8,062 nt of DNA from UBA4656 sp002405525 (GTDB taxonomy: Bacteria; Pseudomonadota; Gammaproteobacteria; Xanthomonadales; Ahniellaceae), in the NCBI GenBank assembly GCA_036723735.1, contig DAIMGT010000104.1, positions 1-8,062 of the forward strand, in the 5' to 3' direction. The notes beneath the pieces were generated by a model. That model was not told the origin of the DNA and ran no database searches. It was given only the letters and a program-made list of their open reading frames with translations. Of this stretch, positions 1-7,655 are shown piece by piece; the stretch's first letter is position 1; each line of letters begins with the position of its first letter. The translations under genes were made by a program, and so were the position numbers.

Positions 1-59
1 TCGGGAGAAGTTTTGTCGGCCTTGTTGACACGGGCGGCGCAATGGTGACCCCTTCTCAT
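1..59 (-). CDS. Possible 5' end of an unidentified gene running off the window
   Basis: On the minus strand an ATG at 59-57 is preceded at seven bases by AGGAG (on the + strand CTCCT, 67-71), a good ribosome-binding site and spacing. The frame stays open to the window edge and reads MRRGHHCAARVNKADKTSP, too little to recognise a family. It lies downstream of, and in the same direction as, the IS91 transposase remnant. It could be a neighbouring gene or a chance frame in the tail of the element. Evidence is limited to the start signal and 19 open codons, so confidence is low. Confidence 0.25.
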   Translation of the reverse strand, partial: MRRGHHCAARVNKADKTSP

Positions 60-154
60 GGAGGCACTCCTAATGTGGACCACAGGGCTTCTTGTCGCTT
101 GTCGCCCGCCCGGTCGAGGGACGGCATGACCGCCGGACCAGCATCCGCAGGGGC

Positions 155-221
155 GTTAGCGGTCGGGACGTTAGCCCTTTCCGGTTAGCGTGTAGGAAGT
201 TCAACCGCCCTTTCCGGTTGG
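155..221 (+). repeat. Short direct repeats: GTTAGC x3 and CCCTTTCCGGTT x2
   Basis: GTTAGC occurs at 155-160, 170-175 and 184-189, spaced 15 and 14 bases apart, with a variant GTTGGC at 217-222. CCCTTTCCGGTT occurs at 175-186 and again at 208-219, a 33-bp period, which gives an 11-residue repeat in the forward translation. The repeats sit where the terminal/origin region of the decayed IS91-type element would be. Their function is unknown. Confidence 0.55.
194..216 (+). repeat. Copy 1 of a 23-bp dispersed repeat
   Basis: This 23-base segment matches 6303-6325 at 20 of 23 positions without gaps, including an identical 13-base core ACCGCCCTTTCCG (204-216). Copy 1 lies downstream of the IS91-type transposase remnant. 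Copy 2 directly precedes the left end of the IS10-like element, six kilobases away. It may be part of a dispersed repeat or of an insertion-element end. Confidence 0.5.
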
Positions 222-432
222 CCTGCCGGACAGGCGGAGGTCGCGCAAGCGCTGCATTCGGCGCGGTTCGACGGGCTGCAGGCTTGTTTCGTGGACGGCA
301 GGATCGCCCCGGCACGCATTCTCCCGCTCTCTCGCGCCCATGCCCGCCTGCGGCCCGCGCGCATCCCTGCGGGGGCGTTGCCGCATCGTGCTCGTTTCTT
401 TGCGTTGCCGCGGGCGTGCTGCGAGGCGGCAG

Positions 433-1004
433 TCACGCGGCCGCCGCCGGCGGTCCGCGCGGCCCGGGCCGGTAGTGCGCCTCGTCCCGCGCGCCGTGCT
501 TTGCGAAGTGGACAAGAATGGCGCGGATCGCCTTGGGCTCTTCGATGCTGGCCACGATGCCCATTGCCCCGCCGCAGTGGGCGCAGGTCGTCACGTCGAC
601 GCCGAACACGCGCTCGAGGCGTTGGGGCCCAGGTCATCGAACGGCGGTGCTGCCGGGGCGTGCGATCGTCCGCGGGCGTTGTGGTCGATGCCGCATCGCC
701 CGCAGGCCGCCTGCCGCGACCCGACGGCGTCCACTGCACGCGCCGATAGGCATTCGGGGCGAACATCCCGTGAAGACGCGTGAGGCGCGCGCGCGGGCGA
801 CCGCAGCGCGGTGGGTTCGGCGATGAAGTCGATCGGCTCGAACCCGACGTGCGTGGTGTCGTTGCGCCTCGGCGTCTTGCGCTGGCAGCGAATCCGGCCA
901 AGTGTCGAGACAGACAGCCGCTTCTCCGCAACCGCCGGCCGCGCGATGGGGCGGCACAGACGTTCGAGCATGCCGCGCTCATGGACCTGGGCGGCCACGC
1001 CCGG
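433..1004 (-). pseudogene. IS91-family transposase, C-terminal remnant with two frameshifts
   Basis: This is the last ~190 codons of a rolling-circle (Y2/HUH type) IS91-family transposase, in three consecutive frames. The first segment (1004 to ~805) reads ERLCRPIARPAVAEKRLS, then KTPRRNDTTHVGFEPIDFIA. The second (~805 to 626) reads RARLTRLHGMFAPNAYRR and ends in RRSMTWA. The third (~626 to the TGA at 435-433) reads QRLERVFGVDVTTCAHCGG, then IEEPKAIRAILVHFAKHG. These are hallmark C-terminal blocks of the family, including the CxxC of a zinc-ribbon-like end. The second frameshift falls at a GGGCCCC run and looks like one extra C, so that one could be a sequencing error. The N-terminal zinc-binding and catalytic HUH/tyrosine parts are missing; in their place the frame runs back into dusA. 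The protein cannot be active. Confidence 0.85.
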
Positions 1005-1242
1005 CAGGGCCGGGTCGCTGCCGCCCAGCTGCGGCGCCACCGGGTGCTCGCTGGCGTCGAAGCCCTGCAGGCGCGGCCGGTCGCGGTGGATCACCGCACT
1101 GACGTGGACCATCTCGGTGCACAGGAGGGCCTTCGGCGCCACCACGCGGCGGAAGGCGCGGCAATGCGTGTCGGTCCAGTCCATCGACCGTGGCGACGGA
1201 CAGGCGGAGGACATCGGGCGCGAGGTCGGAGACGGCAGTCAT
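1005..1242 (-). pseudogene. dusA: tRNA-dihydrouridine synthase A, N-terminal fragment (frameshifted, truncated)
   Basis: DusA reduces uridine in the D-loop of tRNA using FMN and NADPH. The start ATG (1242-1240) opens MTAVSDLAPDVLRLSVAT, which matches the DusA start up to the usual SVAPMMDWTD motif. One extra base near 1190 then shifts the frame, and the next frame continues MDWTDTHCRAFRRVVAPKAL, then EMVHVSAVIHRDRPRLQGFD and EHPVAPQLGGSDPAL, all typical of DusA residues ~10-75. The similarity stops just before the NxNxGCP motif that carries the catalytic cysteine, and IS91-type transposase sequence follows without an interruption of the frame. The gene is dead. It diverges from the FAD-linked oxidase 51 bp away. 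A functional dusA may exist elsewhere; tRNA dihydrouridylation is normally not essential. Confidence 0.85.
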
Positions 1243-1281
1243 GCCGCCATCGTCGCCAATGCTCGCTCCGGCCGGCGCCGC

Positions 1282-1287
1282 TAGAAT
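1282..1287 (+). promoter_or_regulatory. TAGAAT -10 box; possible leaderless start of the FAD oxidase
   Basis: TAGAAT matches the -10 consensus at 5 of 6 positions and ends six bases before the ATG at 1294, which would put transcription start on or beside the A of ATG. No Shine-Dalgarno sequence precedes the ATG, consistent with a leaderless message. No convincing -35 is seen 17 bases upstream. A matching TAGAAT lies on the minus strand at 3468-3473 ahead of the SDR gene. Confidence 0.4.
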
Positions 1288-1293
1288 CTGACC

Positions 1294-2627
<1,334 letters not shown>

Positions 2628-2631
<4 letters not shown>

Positions 2632-3434
2632 GCCGGGGGGCTCGCGTGGCCCTCGCGCCAGCCCGGATACACCGGCGTCCAGCCTGTGCCCCGCAGTCGC
2701 GCGTTCGACACGCGCTTTCCGGTAGCGGGCCCGGGCGCTGCGCCCAGGGCCGGCAGGCCGAGTCGGGCGCGCAGCCCGTCAATGACCTCGTGCTCCAGCG
2801 CCGGCACGTCGTCGTTGCCGCAGTACAGACGGGTGATGCACGGCCGCCCCAGCAGGTGCAGCAGCGCGCCCGCGACGTCGTCGACGTGGATGCGGTTGGT
2901 CCAGCGCGGCTCGCCGGGGCGTGGCTCGCGCGCGCGGCGCCACAGCCGCTCGCGACCCGGACCATAGATGCCCGAGGCGCGGAAGGCCGCGGCATCGGGA
3001 TGCGGGTCCAGCTCGCGCTCGGCCTCGCGCAGCACCCGGCCGTTGAAACCGATGGCGTCGGCCGGCGTGTCCTCGTCGACGAGCCCCCCCGCATCCTCGG
3101 CGTACACGGCAGTGCTCGACACGAACAGTACGCGGCCGATCTCGCCGCGGTCCAGCAGGCGCCGCAGGCCATCGCGGTACAGCACGCGGTACACGTCCTC
3201 TGTCCGCTCGTCCGGTGTCGGGCAGTAGACCAGCGCGTCCAGATGCTTCGGCAGCGCCGCGAGGCCCTCTCCGCTGCGCAGGTCGGCACGCAGCGCGCGC
3301 ACGTCGGCGCCCACCGGCACCTCACGGCGGCGCAGCGCCAGCACGTCCCAGCCAGCGCCTGCGGCGCGGAGCGCGAGACGGCCGCCGGTATAGCCGGCAC
3401 CAGCGACGAGCAGGACGGGACAGGGTTCGGGCAT
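2628..3434 (-). CDS. Atypical extended SDR, YeeZ-like NAD(P)-dependent epimerase/dehydratase family
   Basis: The protein starts with a beta strand and dinucleotide-binding turn, PVLLVAGAGYTGGRLALRAA, the GxGxxG Rossmann motif of extended short-chain dehydrogenases. It continues with FVSSTAVYAEDAGG, ASGIYGPGRERLWR and TNRIHVDDVAGALLHLL, which are typical of the YeeZ-like atypical SDR group. The catalytic YxxxK pair of classical SDRs is absent (the region reads GFNGRVLREAERELD), as is usual in this group, so it may bind NAD(P) without being a standard dehydrogenase. The substrate is unknown. I chose the ATG at 3434-3432 (268 residues); a TTG six codons upstream (3452) would give 274. Neither has a clear ribosome-binding site. 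A TAGAAT box lies at 3468-3473. The gene converges on the FAD oxidase with a 4-bp overlap of stop codons. Confidence 0.88.
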
Positions 3435-3467
3435 CGGACGGCAGACGATCAAGGCTGCGACCTGCGG

Positions 3468-3473
3468 ATTCTA
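3468..3473 (-). promoter_or_regulatory. TAGAAT -10 box of the SDR gene
   Basis: Read on the minus strand, TAGAAT lies 33 bases before the ATG at 3434 and 15 before the alternative TTG at 3452. Transcription would start near 3461, which fits the ATG with a ~27-base leader. No strong -35 was found. The match to the box ahead of the oxidase (1282-1287) supports a shared promoter style. Confidence 0.35.
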
Positions 3474-3484
3474 CCGTTCGTGGC

Positions 3485-4023
3485 ATGACTCCCGCGGGAA
3501 ACCTCTTTCTCGTCGGCCCGATGGGTGCCGGCAAGACCTCCATCGATCGGCGCCTCGCCGAACGCTTCGGCCTCGCCTTCATCGACCTCAATCAGGCCAT
3601 CGAGGCCGCGACCGGCGTCCGCGTCGCCAACATCTTCGAATGCGACGGCGAAGCTGGCTTCCGCGAGCGCGAGGAGCGACAGCCGGCGCTGGAACTCGCT
3701 GGCGACGACCGACTGGCCGCCACCGGCAGCGGCGCCGTGCTGCGCGACGCCAACTGCACGCTGGTGCGCGAGCGGGGCTTCGTCCTGCCCTCGCCGTGCC
3801 GGTCAAGGAGCATTTGCACCGGCTGGCCCACGACCGCAGCCGCCCCCTCCCGCAACGGCCGGACCGCGTAGCCGCCCTGCGCGCGATGGCGGAGGCACGC
3901 GCCCCGCTCTGTGCCGAAGTCGCCGGTCTGTCCTTCGACACCCGCGGCCTGACGCCGGGGCAGGCCTGCGAACCATTGGTCCCGCAGCTCCGGCAACACG
4001 GGATCTGCCCGAGGGCTGCCTGA
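3485..4023 (+). pseudogene. aroK: Shikimate kinase, frameshifted and with altered active-site residues
   Basis: AroK phosphorylates the 3-OH of shikimate with ATP in chorismate synthesis. The first 101 codons include NLFLVGPMGAGKT (P-loop at 11-18), FGLAFIDLN, GEAGFRERE and ATGSGAV. One base is missing near 3788-3790, and the next frame resumes LAVPVKEHLHRLAHDRSRPL, then ARAPLCAEVAGLSFDTRGL and ends at the TGA 4021-4023. Two substrate-binding motifs are also altered: the second Asp of the family DxD (shikimate binding) is Asn36, and the middle Gly of the GGG motif is Ser82. A frameshift plus motif decay points to a real pseudogene, not just a read error. The stop overlaps the aroB start as ATGA, the usual coupled aroK-aroB arrangement. 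Total length is near the normal ~180 codons. Confidence 0.88.
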
Positions 4024-4280
4024 TGAAACTGCGCACCGTCGACGTCGAACTGGGCGCCCGCTGCTGCCCCATCCACACCGGGCCCGGCCTGCTGGACGAT
4101 GCCGCTCCGCTGGCCGCGCTGGCCCCGGGCCTCGAACTGGACGCGCTGCTCGGGCGCATGCGCCTCGACAAGGAAACCCTGTCCGGCACGCTGCGGGGGA
4201 TCCCCTGGCGCGTCGTCGGTGCGGCCTTCGTCGCCACCGGCGTCGACGAGTCAGCCGTGCACAGGGTGCTGGCAGGCTGG
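4023..4280 (+). pseudogene. aroB: 3-dehydroquinate synthase relic with a large internal deletion
   Basis: AroB turns DAHP into 3-dehydroquinate. The relic opens with MKLRTVDVELGARCCPIHTG, then PGLLDDAAPL, a normal AroB N-terminus (~30-36 residues), and passes straight into LELDALLGRMRLDKETLSGT, then FVATGVDESAVHRVLAG, the normal C-terminal ~50 residues. About 270-280 codons of a ~360-residue enzyme are missing, including the NAD-binding and metal-binding core. The joint, near 4125-4135, keeps the frame. At 4278-4280, where AroB normally ends after VLxG, the codon is TGG, probably a TGA stop changed by one base. The open frame therefore continues into the antisense of the LysR gene to 4424. 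The start overlaps the aroK stop. No catalytic activity is possible. Confidence 0.85.
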
Positions 4281-4326
4281 GCGTCCGGGGCCATCGGTAA
4301 TTCCCCGTGTCGCGACCGGGTCCGCG

Positions 4327-5277
4327 TCAGGGCCGCGCGGAGTCCCTCGCGGTCCATCCATCCAGCAGCGGCTCATGCGTCAAGCGCTCGGCGAACCACT
4401 GCCCTGCCCGACCCAATTCACTGAAGCGATAGGCAAGGGCGAAGACCGCGTCGGGACGCGGCTGCTGCACGTCCAGTCGAAGCAGCGTGCCCCGCTCGAA
4501 CTCGGGCGTGGCAAGGAAGCGGGGAAGGAAGCCGACGCCCAGGCCGGCGCGCTGCGCGTCGAGCTTTGCCGCCATGCTTGCAACCGTCAACGTCTCCTGG
4601 CCGGCCAGCAACCCATAGGTTCTCGCCGGACGGGCACGCGAGCTGTCGGCGACGCGCACCGCGCGATAGGGCAGCACCGCCGACTCGGGCAAGGGGGCGC
4701 CCAGCGCCCCGGCGTGGATTGCCAGAGGGTGGCCGGGCGCGACGGCAAAATCGAACGCCACGGATCCCAGCGGGACGACGGCATACCCGCCGCCGGAGGG
4801 AATGCCACCGGCGCCCAGTCCGGCGATGACGAGGTCAGCGCGATGTTCGACCAGCGCTTCCCAGCAGCCCTCCAACGACTCCTCGGCAATACGCACCCGC
4901 GTGGCGGACCCCAGCGCATAGAAGCGTTCCAGTGCGGGGAAGAGCCGCTGCGTTCCAAGCAGTGAATCGATGACGATGCACAGATCGGTCTCCCATCCGG
5001 TAGCGATCCGACCAAGACGACGCTCCGCAGCGGCGGCGAGCTGCAGCAGCCGTCGGCCTTCTTCGAGCAGGTCCTTGCCTCCCGGCGTCAACCGCGTCTG
5101 CTGCTTGCTCCGCTCGAACAGCTTGATGCCGAGCTCGCGCTCGAGCTGCGCGACCGTATAGCTCAGGGCCGATGGCACTTTGTGAAGCTCGGCCGCCGCC
5201 TTCGCGAACGACCCGTGCCGCGCGATGGCATCGACGACGTAGATCGCGTCCAGCGACAGGGTGGGGCGCGGACTCAT
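4327..5277 (-). CDS. LysR-type transcriptional regulator
   Basis: This 316-residue protein has the normal length and layout of a LysR-type regulator. An N-terminal winged helix-turn-helix (about 7-65) includes FAKAAAELHKVPSALSYTVA and QLERELGIKLFERS. A linker helix follows (EEGRRLLQLAAAAERRLGRI), then a periplasmic-binding-protein-like effector domain (about 92-300) starting TDLCIVIDSLLG. The HKVPSALSYTV signature recalls the YhaJ-like branch of the family, but the effector is unknown. The ATG at 5277 is the only reasonable start and has no visible Shine-Dalgarno sequence. It is divergent from the exported-protein gene, the classic arrangement in which the regulator controls its neighbour and itself. 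Its 3' end is overlapped by the read-through frame of the aroB relic. Confidence 0.92.
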   Translation of the reverse strand: MSPRPTLSLDAIYVVDAIARHGSFAKAAAELHKVPSALSYTVAQLERELGIKLFERSKQQTRLTPGGKDLLEEGRRLLQLAAAAERRLGRIATGWETDLCIVIDSLLGTQRLFPALERFYALGSATRVRIAEESLEGCWEALVEHRADLVIAGLGAGGIPSGGGYAVVPLGSVAFDFAVAPGHPLAIHAGALGAPLPESAVLPYRAVRVADSSRARPARTYGLLAGQETLTVASMAAKLDAQRAGLGVGFLPRFLATPEFERGTLLRLDVQQPRPDAVFALAYRFSELGRAGQWFAERLTHEPLLDGWTARDSARP

Positions 5278-5316
5278 GGTTCAAGGAGTTTGGGGACGGC
5301 GTTCAATTCGGCTCGC

Positions 5317-5345
5317 TTTTCAATGCGGATGCACGCTCCTATGGT
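5317..5345 (+). promoter_or_regulatory. Possible promoter of the exported-protein gene
   Basis: TTTTCA (5317-5322), a 17-base spacer and TATGGT (5340-5345) each match the sigma-70 consensus at 4 of 6 positions. The start would fall near 5352, about 20 bases before the ATG. Three TTCAA boxes (5280-5284, 5302-5306, 5319-5323) lie in the same interval and could include regulator contacts. Support is by pattern only. Confidence 0.35.
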
Positions 5346-5354
5346 TCCGGAACC
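5343..5354. promoter_or_regulatory. Perfect 12-bp palindrome GGTTCCGGAACC, candidate operator
   Basis: GGTTCCGGAACC is its own reverse complement. It lies 18 bp before the ATG of the exported-protein gene and 66 bp before the LysR gene, and overlaps the candidate -10 and start site. A bound dimer here would block the rightward promoter. LysR-type proteins more often recognise a T-N11-A dyad, so a different regulator is possible. Confidence 0.45.
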
Positions 5355-5371
5355 TTCCAAGAGATGAACCC

Positions 5372-6289
5372 ATGACGTGCAAAACCGGAACAACAGTCGC
5401 CTCGGCGCTGGCTTTGGCTTCGATCGGAAGATTGTGGCGCAAACGGGTGCTTTCCGCGTCATTGTGGCTCCTGGCATGGCCCACCGTGACGCTGGCGGCA
5501 CCGGATTCGGCCACCCTCGGCCCCACGACCGAGGGCCCCGACGCGCGTATCGTGACGATGACCTACCTGAAGTCCGCTCCCGGGAAGCTGGGACAGCTCG
5601 AGCGCTATGTCCGGTCCAACTGGTTCGCGATGGACAAGATCGCCGTCGAACGGGGGCTTTTCGTCAGCTACCTGTGGCTCGACACGGGCTCGGACGAGGG
5701 CCCATGGAATGCCGTCGTGATGGTGACGTATCGCGACGCACAGGGATTCGCCGGCATCCAGAAGGAATGGGCCGAGGTGAGGGCCGCCCATAGCGAAGTG
5801 CTCATCGATGGCGCCTCGCAAGCCGATCTCGGTCGCGTGGTCGAGAGTCGCGAGTTCTTCGAGCGTGCGCCTTTCGTCAACGTCGTCGCCGCAAGTCTAC
5901 CGCCTGAAGGAGCCCCATCGGATGCCCATTCCCGCGATGAATCCGCGATCCGGGACGTCGTTGGCAAGTACTTCGAAGCGGGCATCACCGGAAGCCCGGA
6001 GTTGATCCGCGAAGCCTTTCTTCCGACGGCAAGAATCGAGGGCTTGAGGGGAGGACGACTCGGCACATGGTCATTCGACGAGTACATCCGGTTCTTCAAC
6101 GGCACTCCTGCATCAGGCGCAGATCAGGTCGAACGAACGATCACCCGCGTTCTGACGCACGGCGACAGCGCCACGGTACAGTTGAGACTACGGTTCAGCC
6201 CGACGCGGGCGCTCGACGAACAACTCCTGCTGCTTCGCATCAATGGCCAGTGGAAGATCACGTACAAGTCCTATGTGCCTTCGCCGTAA
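5372..6289 (+). CDS. Predicted exported two-domain protein (alpha/beta-barrel-like plus NTF2/lumazine-binding-like)
   Basis: This 305-residue protein is not recognised by name. Residues 1-43 look like a signal peptide: a basic RLWRKR (20-25), a hydrophobic stretch (26-42) and an AxA-like cleavage site near LAA-P. Residues ~57-170 contain VTMTYLKSAPGKLGQLERYV, NWFAMDKIAVERGLFVSY and an AVVMVTYRD strand, a pattern like single-domain dimeric alpha/beta-barrel proteins. Residues ~187-305 (DESAIRDVVGKYFEAGITGS, then TITRVLTHGDSATVQLRLRF, ending INGQWKITYKSYVP) resemble SnoaL/lumazine-binding members of the NTF2-like fold. Both folds usually bind small molecules or catalyse simple reactions, so a periplasmic ligand-handling role is plausible but unproven. 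The ATG at 5372 has a weak AAGAG eight bases upstream; a TTG at 5432 would give a shorter, more classical signal peptide. Base composition appears lower in GC than in the flanks, suggesting a different origin. It is divergent from the LysR gene. Confidence 0.75.
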   Translation: MTCKTGTTVASALALASIGRLWRKRVLSASLWLLAWPTVTLAAPDSATLGPTTEGPDARIVTMTYLKSAPGKLGQLERYVRSNWFAMDKIAVERGLFVSYLWLDTGSDEGPWNAVVMVTYRDAQGFAGIQKEWAEVRAAHSEVLIDGASQADLGRVVESREFFERAPFVNVVAASLPPEGAPSDAHSRDESAIRDVVGKYFEAGITGSPELIREAFLPTARIEGLRGGRLGTWSFDEYIRFFNGTPASGADQVERTITRVLTHGDSATVQLRLRFSPTRALDEQLLLLRINGQWKITYKSYVPSP

Positions 6290-6302
6290 GGTCAAGAGCT
6301 AC

Positions 6303-6325
6303 AGGAGGTGCGACCGCCCTTTCCG
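6303..6325 (+). repeat. Copy 2 of the 23-bp dispersed repeat
   Basis: It matches 194-216 at 20 of 23 positions; the 13-base core ACCGCCCTTTCCG (6313-6325) is identical. It lies just after the exported-protein gene, and its last base is immediately followed by the predicted left end of the IS10-like element. The repeat may be older sequence into which the element inserted, or an element-associated end. Confidence 0.5.
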
Positions 6326-7655
6326 CTGTCGCTTCCCCTGATCCCGCCCTGAAATCCGATGGCAAATCAACGGAGTGATTTTGGCTTTCCGGAAAAACAG
6401 CGCGTCGATGACGATTTCTCTCTCCGACTCGAGACCCATCGAAGCGGAGGCCGTCATGCATGCGGAAGCGATCGTGACGCGGTTCGTCGAGCAGGCTTGG
6501 GCGGCGATCCACGGCACGCGGCGTCGGGTGTTGGCCGCGATGGTGTGGGCGGCGATGTGCGGCACGGTGGTGAGCCTGTCGCGACTGGCGCGCGGCATGG
6601 TCGGCGCCGGCCGGACGGCGAAGGCGGCGCTGAAGCGGCTGGATCGGCTGGTCGGTCATGCGCGGATCGAGCGTCAGGTCGACGTGCTCGCCCAGGCGAT
6701 CCTGCTGCGTCTGGCGCGCTGGATGGACCCATGGGTGATCGCAGTGGACTGGTCGGCGGTCACGCCGGGCAGAACGTTCGTGGCGCTGCGCGCGGCGGTG
6801 GTGTGGTCCGGGATGGGCCGCGGCCTGCAGGTGTGTCAGCGCGTGTATCCGGCGAAGCTGCAGGGCAACGGGAAGGCGGAGCGGTCCTTCTTGCGGGATC
6901 TGTCGCGGATGATCCTGCGCGGTACGCGGGTGATCGTGATCAGCGAGGCGGGGCTTCCCACACCGTGGTTCCGCGCGGTGACGCGTCCGGGCCGGGGCTG
7001 GATCGGGCGGGTGCGGCGCGGCAATCAGGTGCGACGTGGCGACGGCCTGTGGCGCGATGCGCGCGGCTTTGGTCAGCGCGCGACGGCGCAAGCGGTTCGC
7101 ATGAGCGACTGCGAGCTGACCTGCAAGCAGCGTCTGGCCTGCGATCTGGTGATGGCGCGCCGCGCGCCGGCGGGTCGAAAGACCTACCGCCGTCCCGGCC
7201 ACGGATCGCTGCCCAAGGCGGCAGGCGAAGCCCGGCGCAGCGCGCGCGAACCGTGGGTGCTGGCGCACTCGATCGACCTGCGCGACCGGCGGCCGGACGA
7301 GATCGTGGCGCTGTACGCGCGCCGGATGCAGATCGAGGAGAACTTCCGCGACACCAAGTCGCTGGCCTTCGGCATGGGGACCGAGATCGGCCGCTCGCGC
7401 TCGGCCCTGCGCCTTCGAGCATTGCTGCTGATCGCGACGCTGGCAGCCTACCTGCTCTGGCACCTCGGCCAACTCGCCGAAGCCGAAGGCATGGCCAAGC
7501 GCTTCAAGGTGACCAGCCGCACCACGCGCGAGCTGTCGATCGTCGCGCTGGCGATGCTGCTGTGTACCGAGCGGATCATCCGTTTCACGCCGCAGGCGGT
7601 TGCCGAGCTTCATGACAAACTGAATTGGGGCGGTGAAAAGCGGGGGGAACGTCAG
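6326..7655 (+). mobile_element. IS4-family (IS10 group) insertion sequence, ~1330 bp
   Basis: The ends are predicted from an imperfect inverted repeat. The left end reads CTGTCGCTTCCCCTGAT at 6326, and the right end, on the minus strand from 7655, reads CTGACGTTCCCCCCGCT. They agree at 12 of 17 positions, including the leading CTG. The resulting length is close to the ~1.3 kb of IS10 itself, and the transposase fills almost all of it. No target-site duplication is visible: CCCTTTCCG on the left against CCTCCGCAG on the right. This suggests later recombination or deletion at one end. The right boundary coincides exactly with the point where IS66 TnpA similarity begins. Confidence 0.6.

Larger units (their letters stand above)
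60..432. other. Gene-free stretch downstream of the IS91-type transposase
   Basis: No reading frame here looks like a real protein; the open frames are Arg/Pro/Ala-rich shadows typical of very GC-rich DNA. What can be seen is a cluster of short repeats between 155 and 235, a TGTGGACCACA inverted repeat at 74-84, and a small stem (GCCTG at 221-225 with CAGGC at 231-235). In IS91-family elements the replication-origin end lies beyond the 3' end of the transposase gene, so this stretch may be the old origin end of that element. That is inference from position. Confidence 0.4.

Noticed and set aside
155..222. Short repeats as a possible CRISPR array
   Set aside because: The repeats are only 6-12 bp with 14-33 bp periods and too few copies, with no leader or cas genes.
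70..315. An 81-codon minus-strand frame with a repeated ANRKG
   Set aside because: The repeat comes from the 33-bp DNA repeat. There is no ribosome-binding site or recognisable family, and it lies in the tail of the IS91-type element.
3215..3484. Longer N-terminus for aroK in the same frame
   Set aside because: The upstream codons are antisense to the SDR gene. Normal AroK begins at the ATG at 3485 (MTPAGNLFLVGPMGAGKT).
4278..4326. Terminator between the aroB relic and the LysR gene
   Set aside because: No GC-rich stem followed by a T run is visible on either strand.
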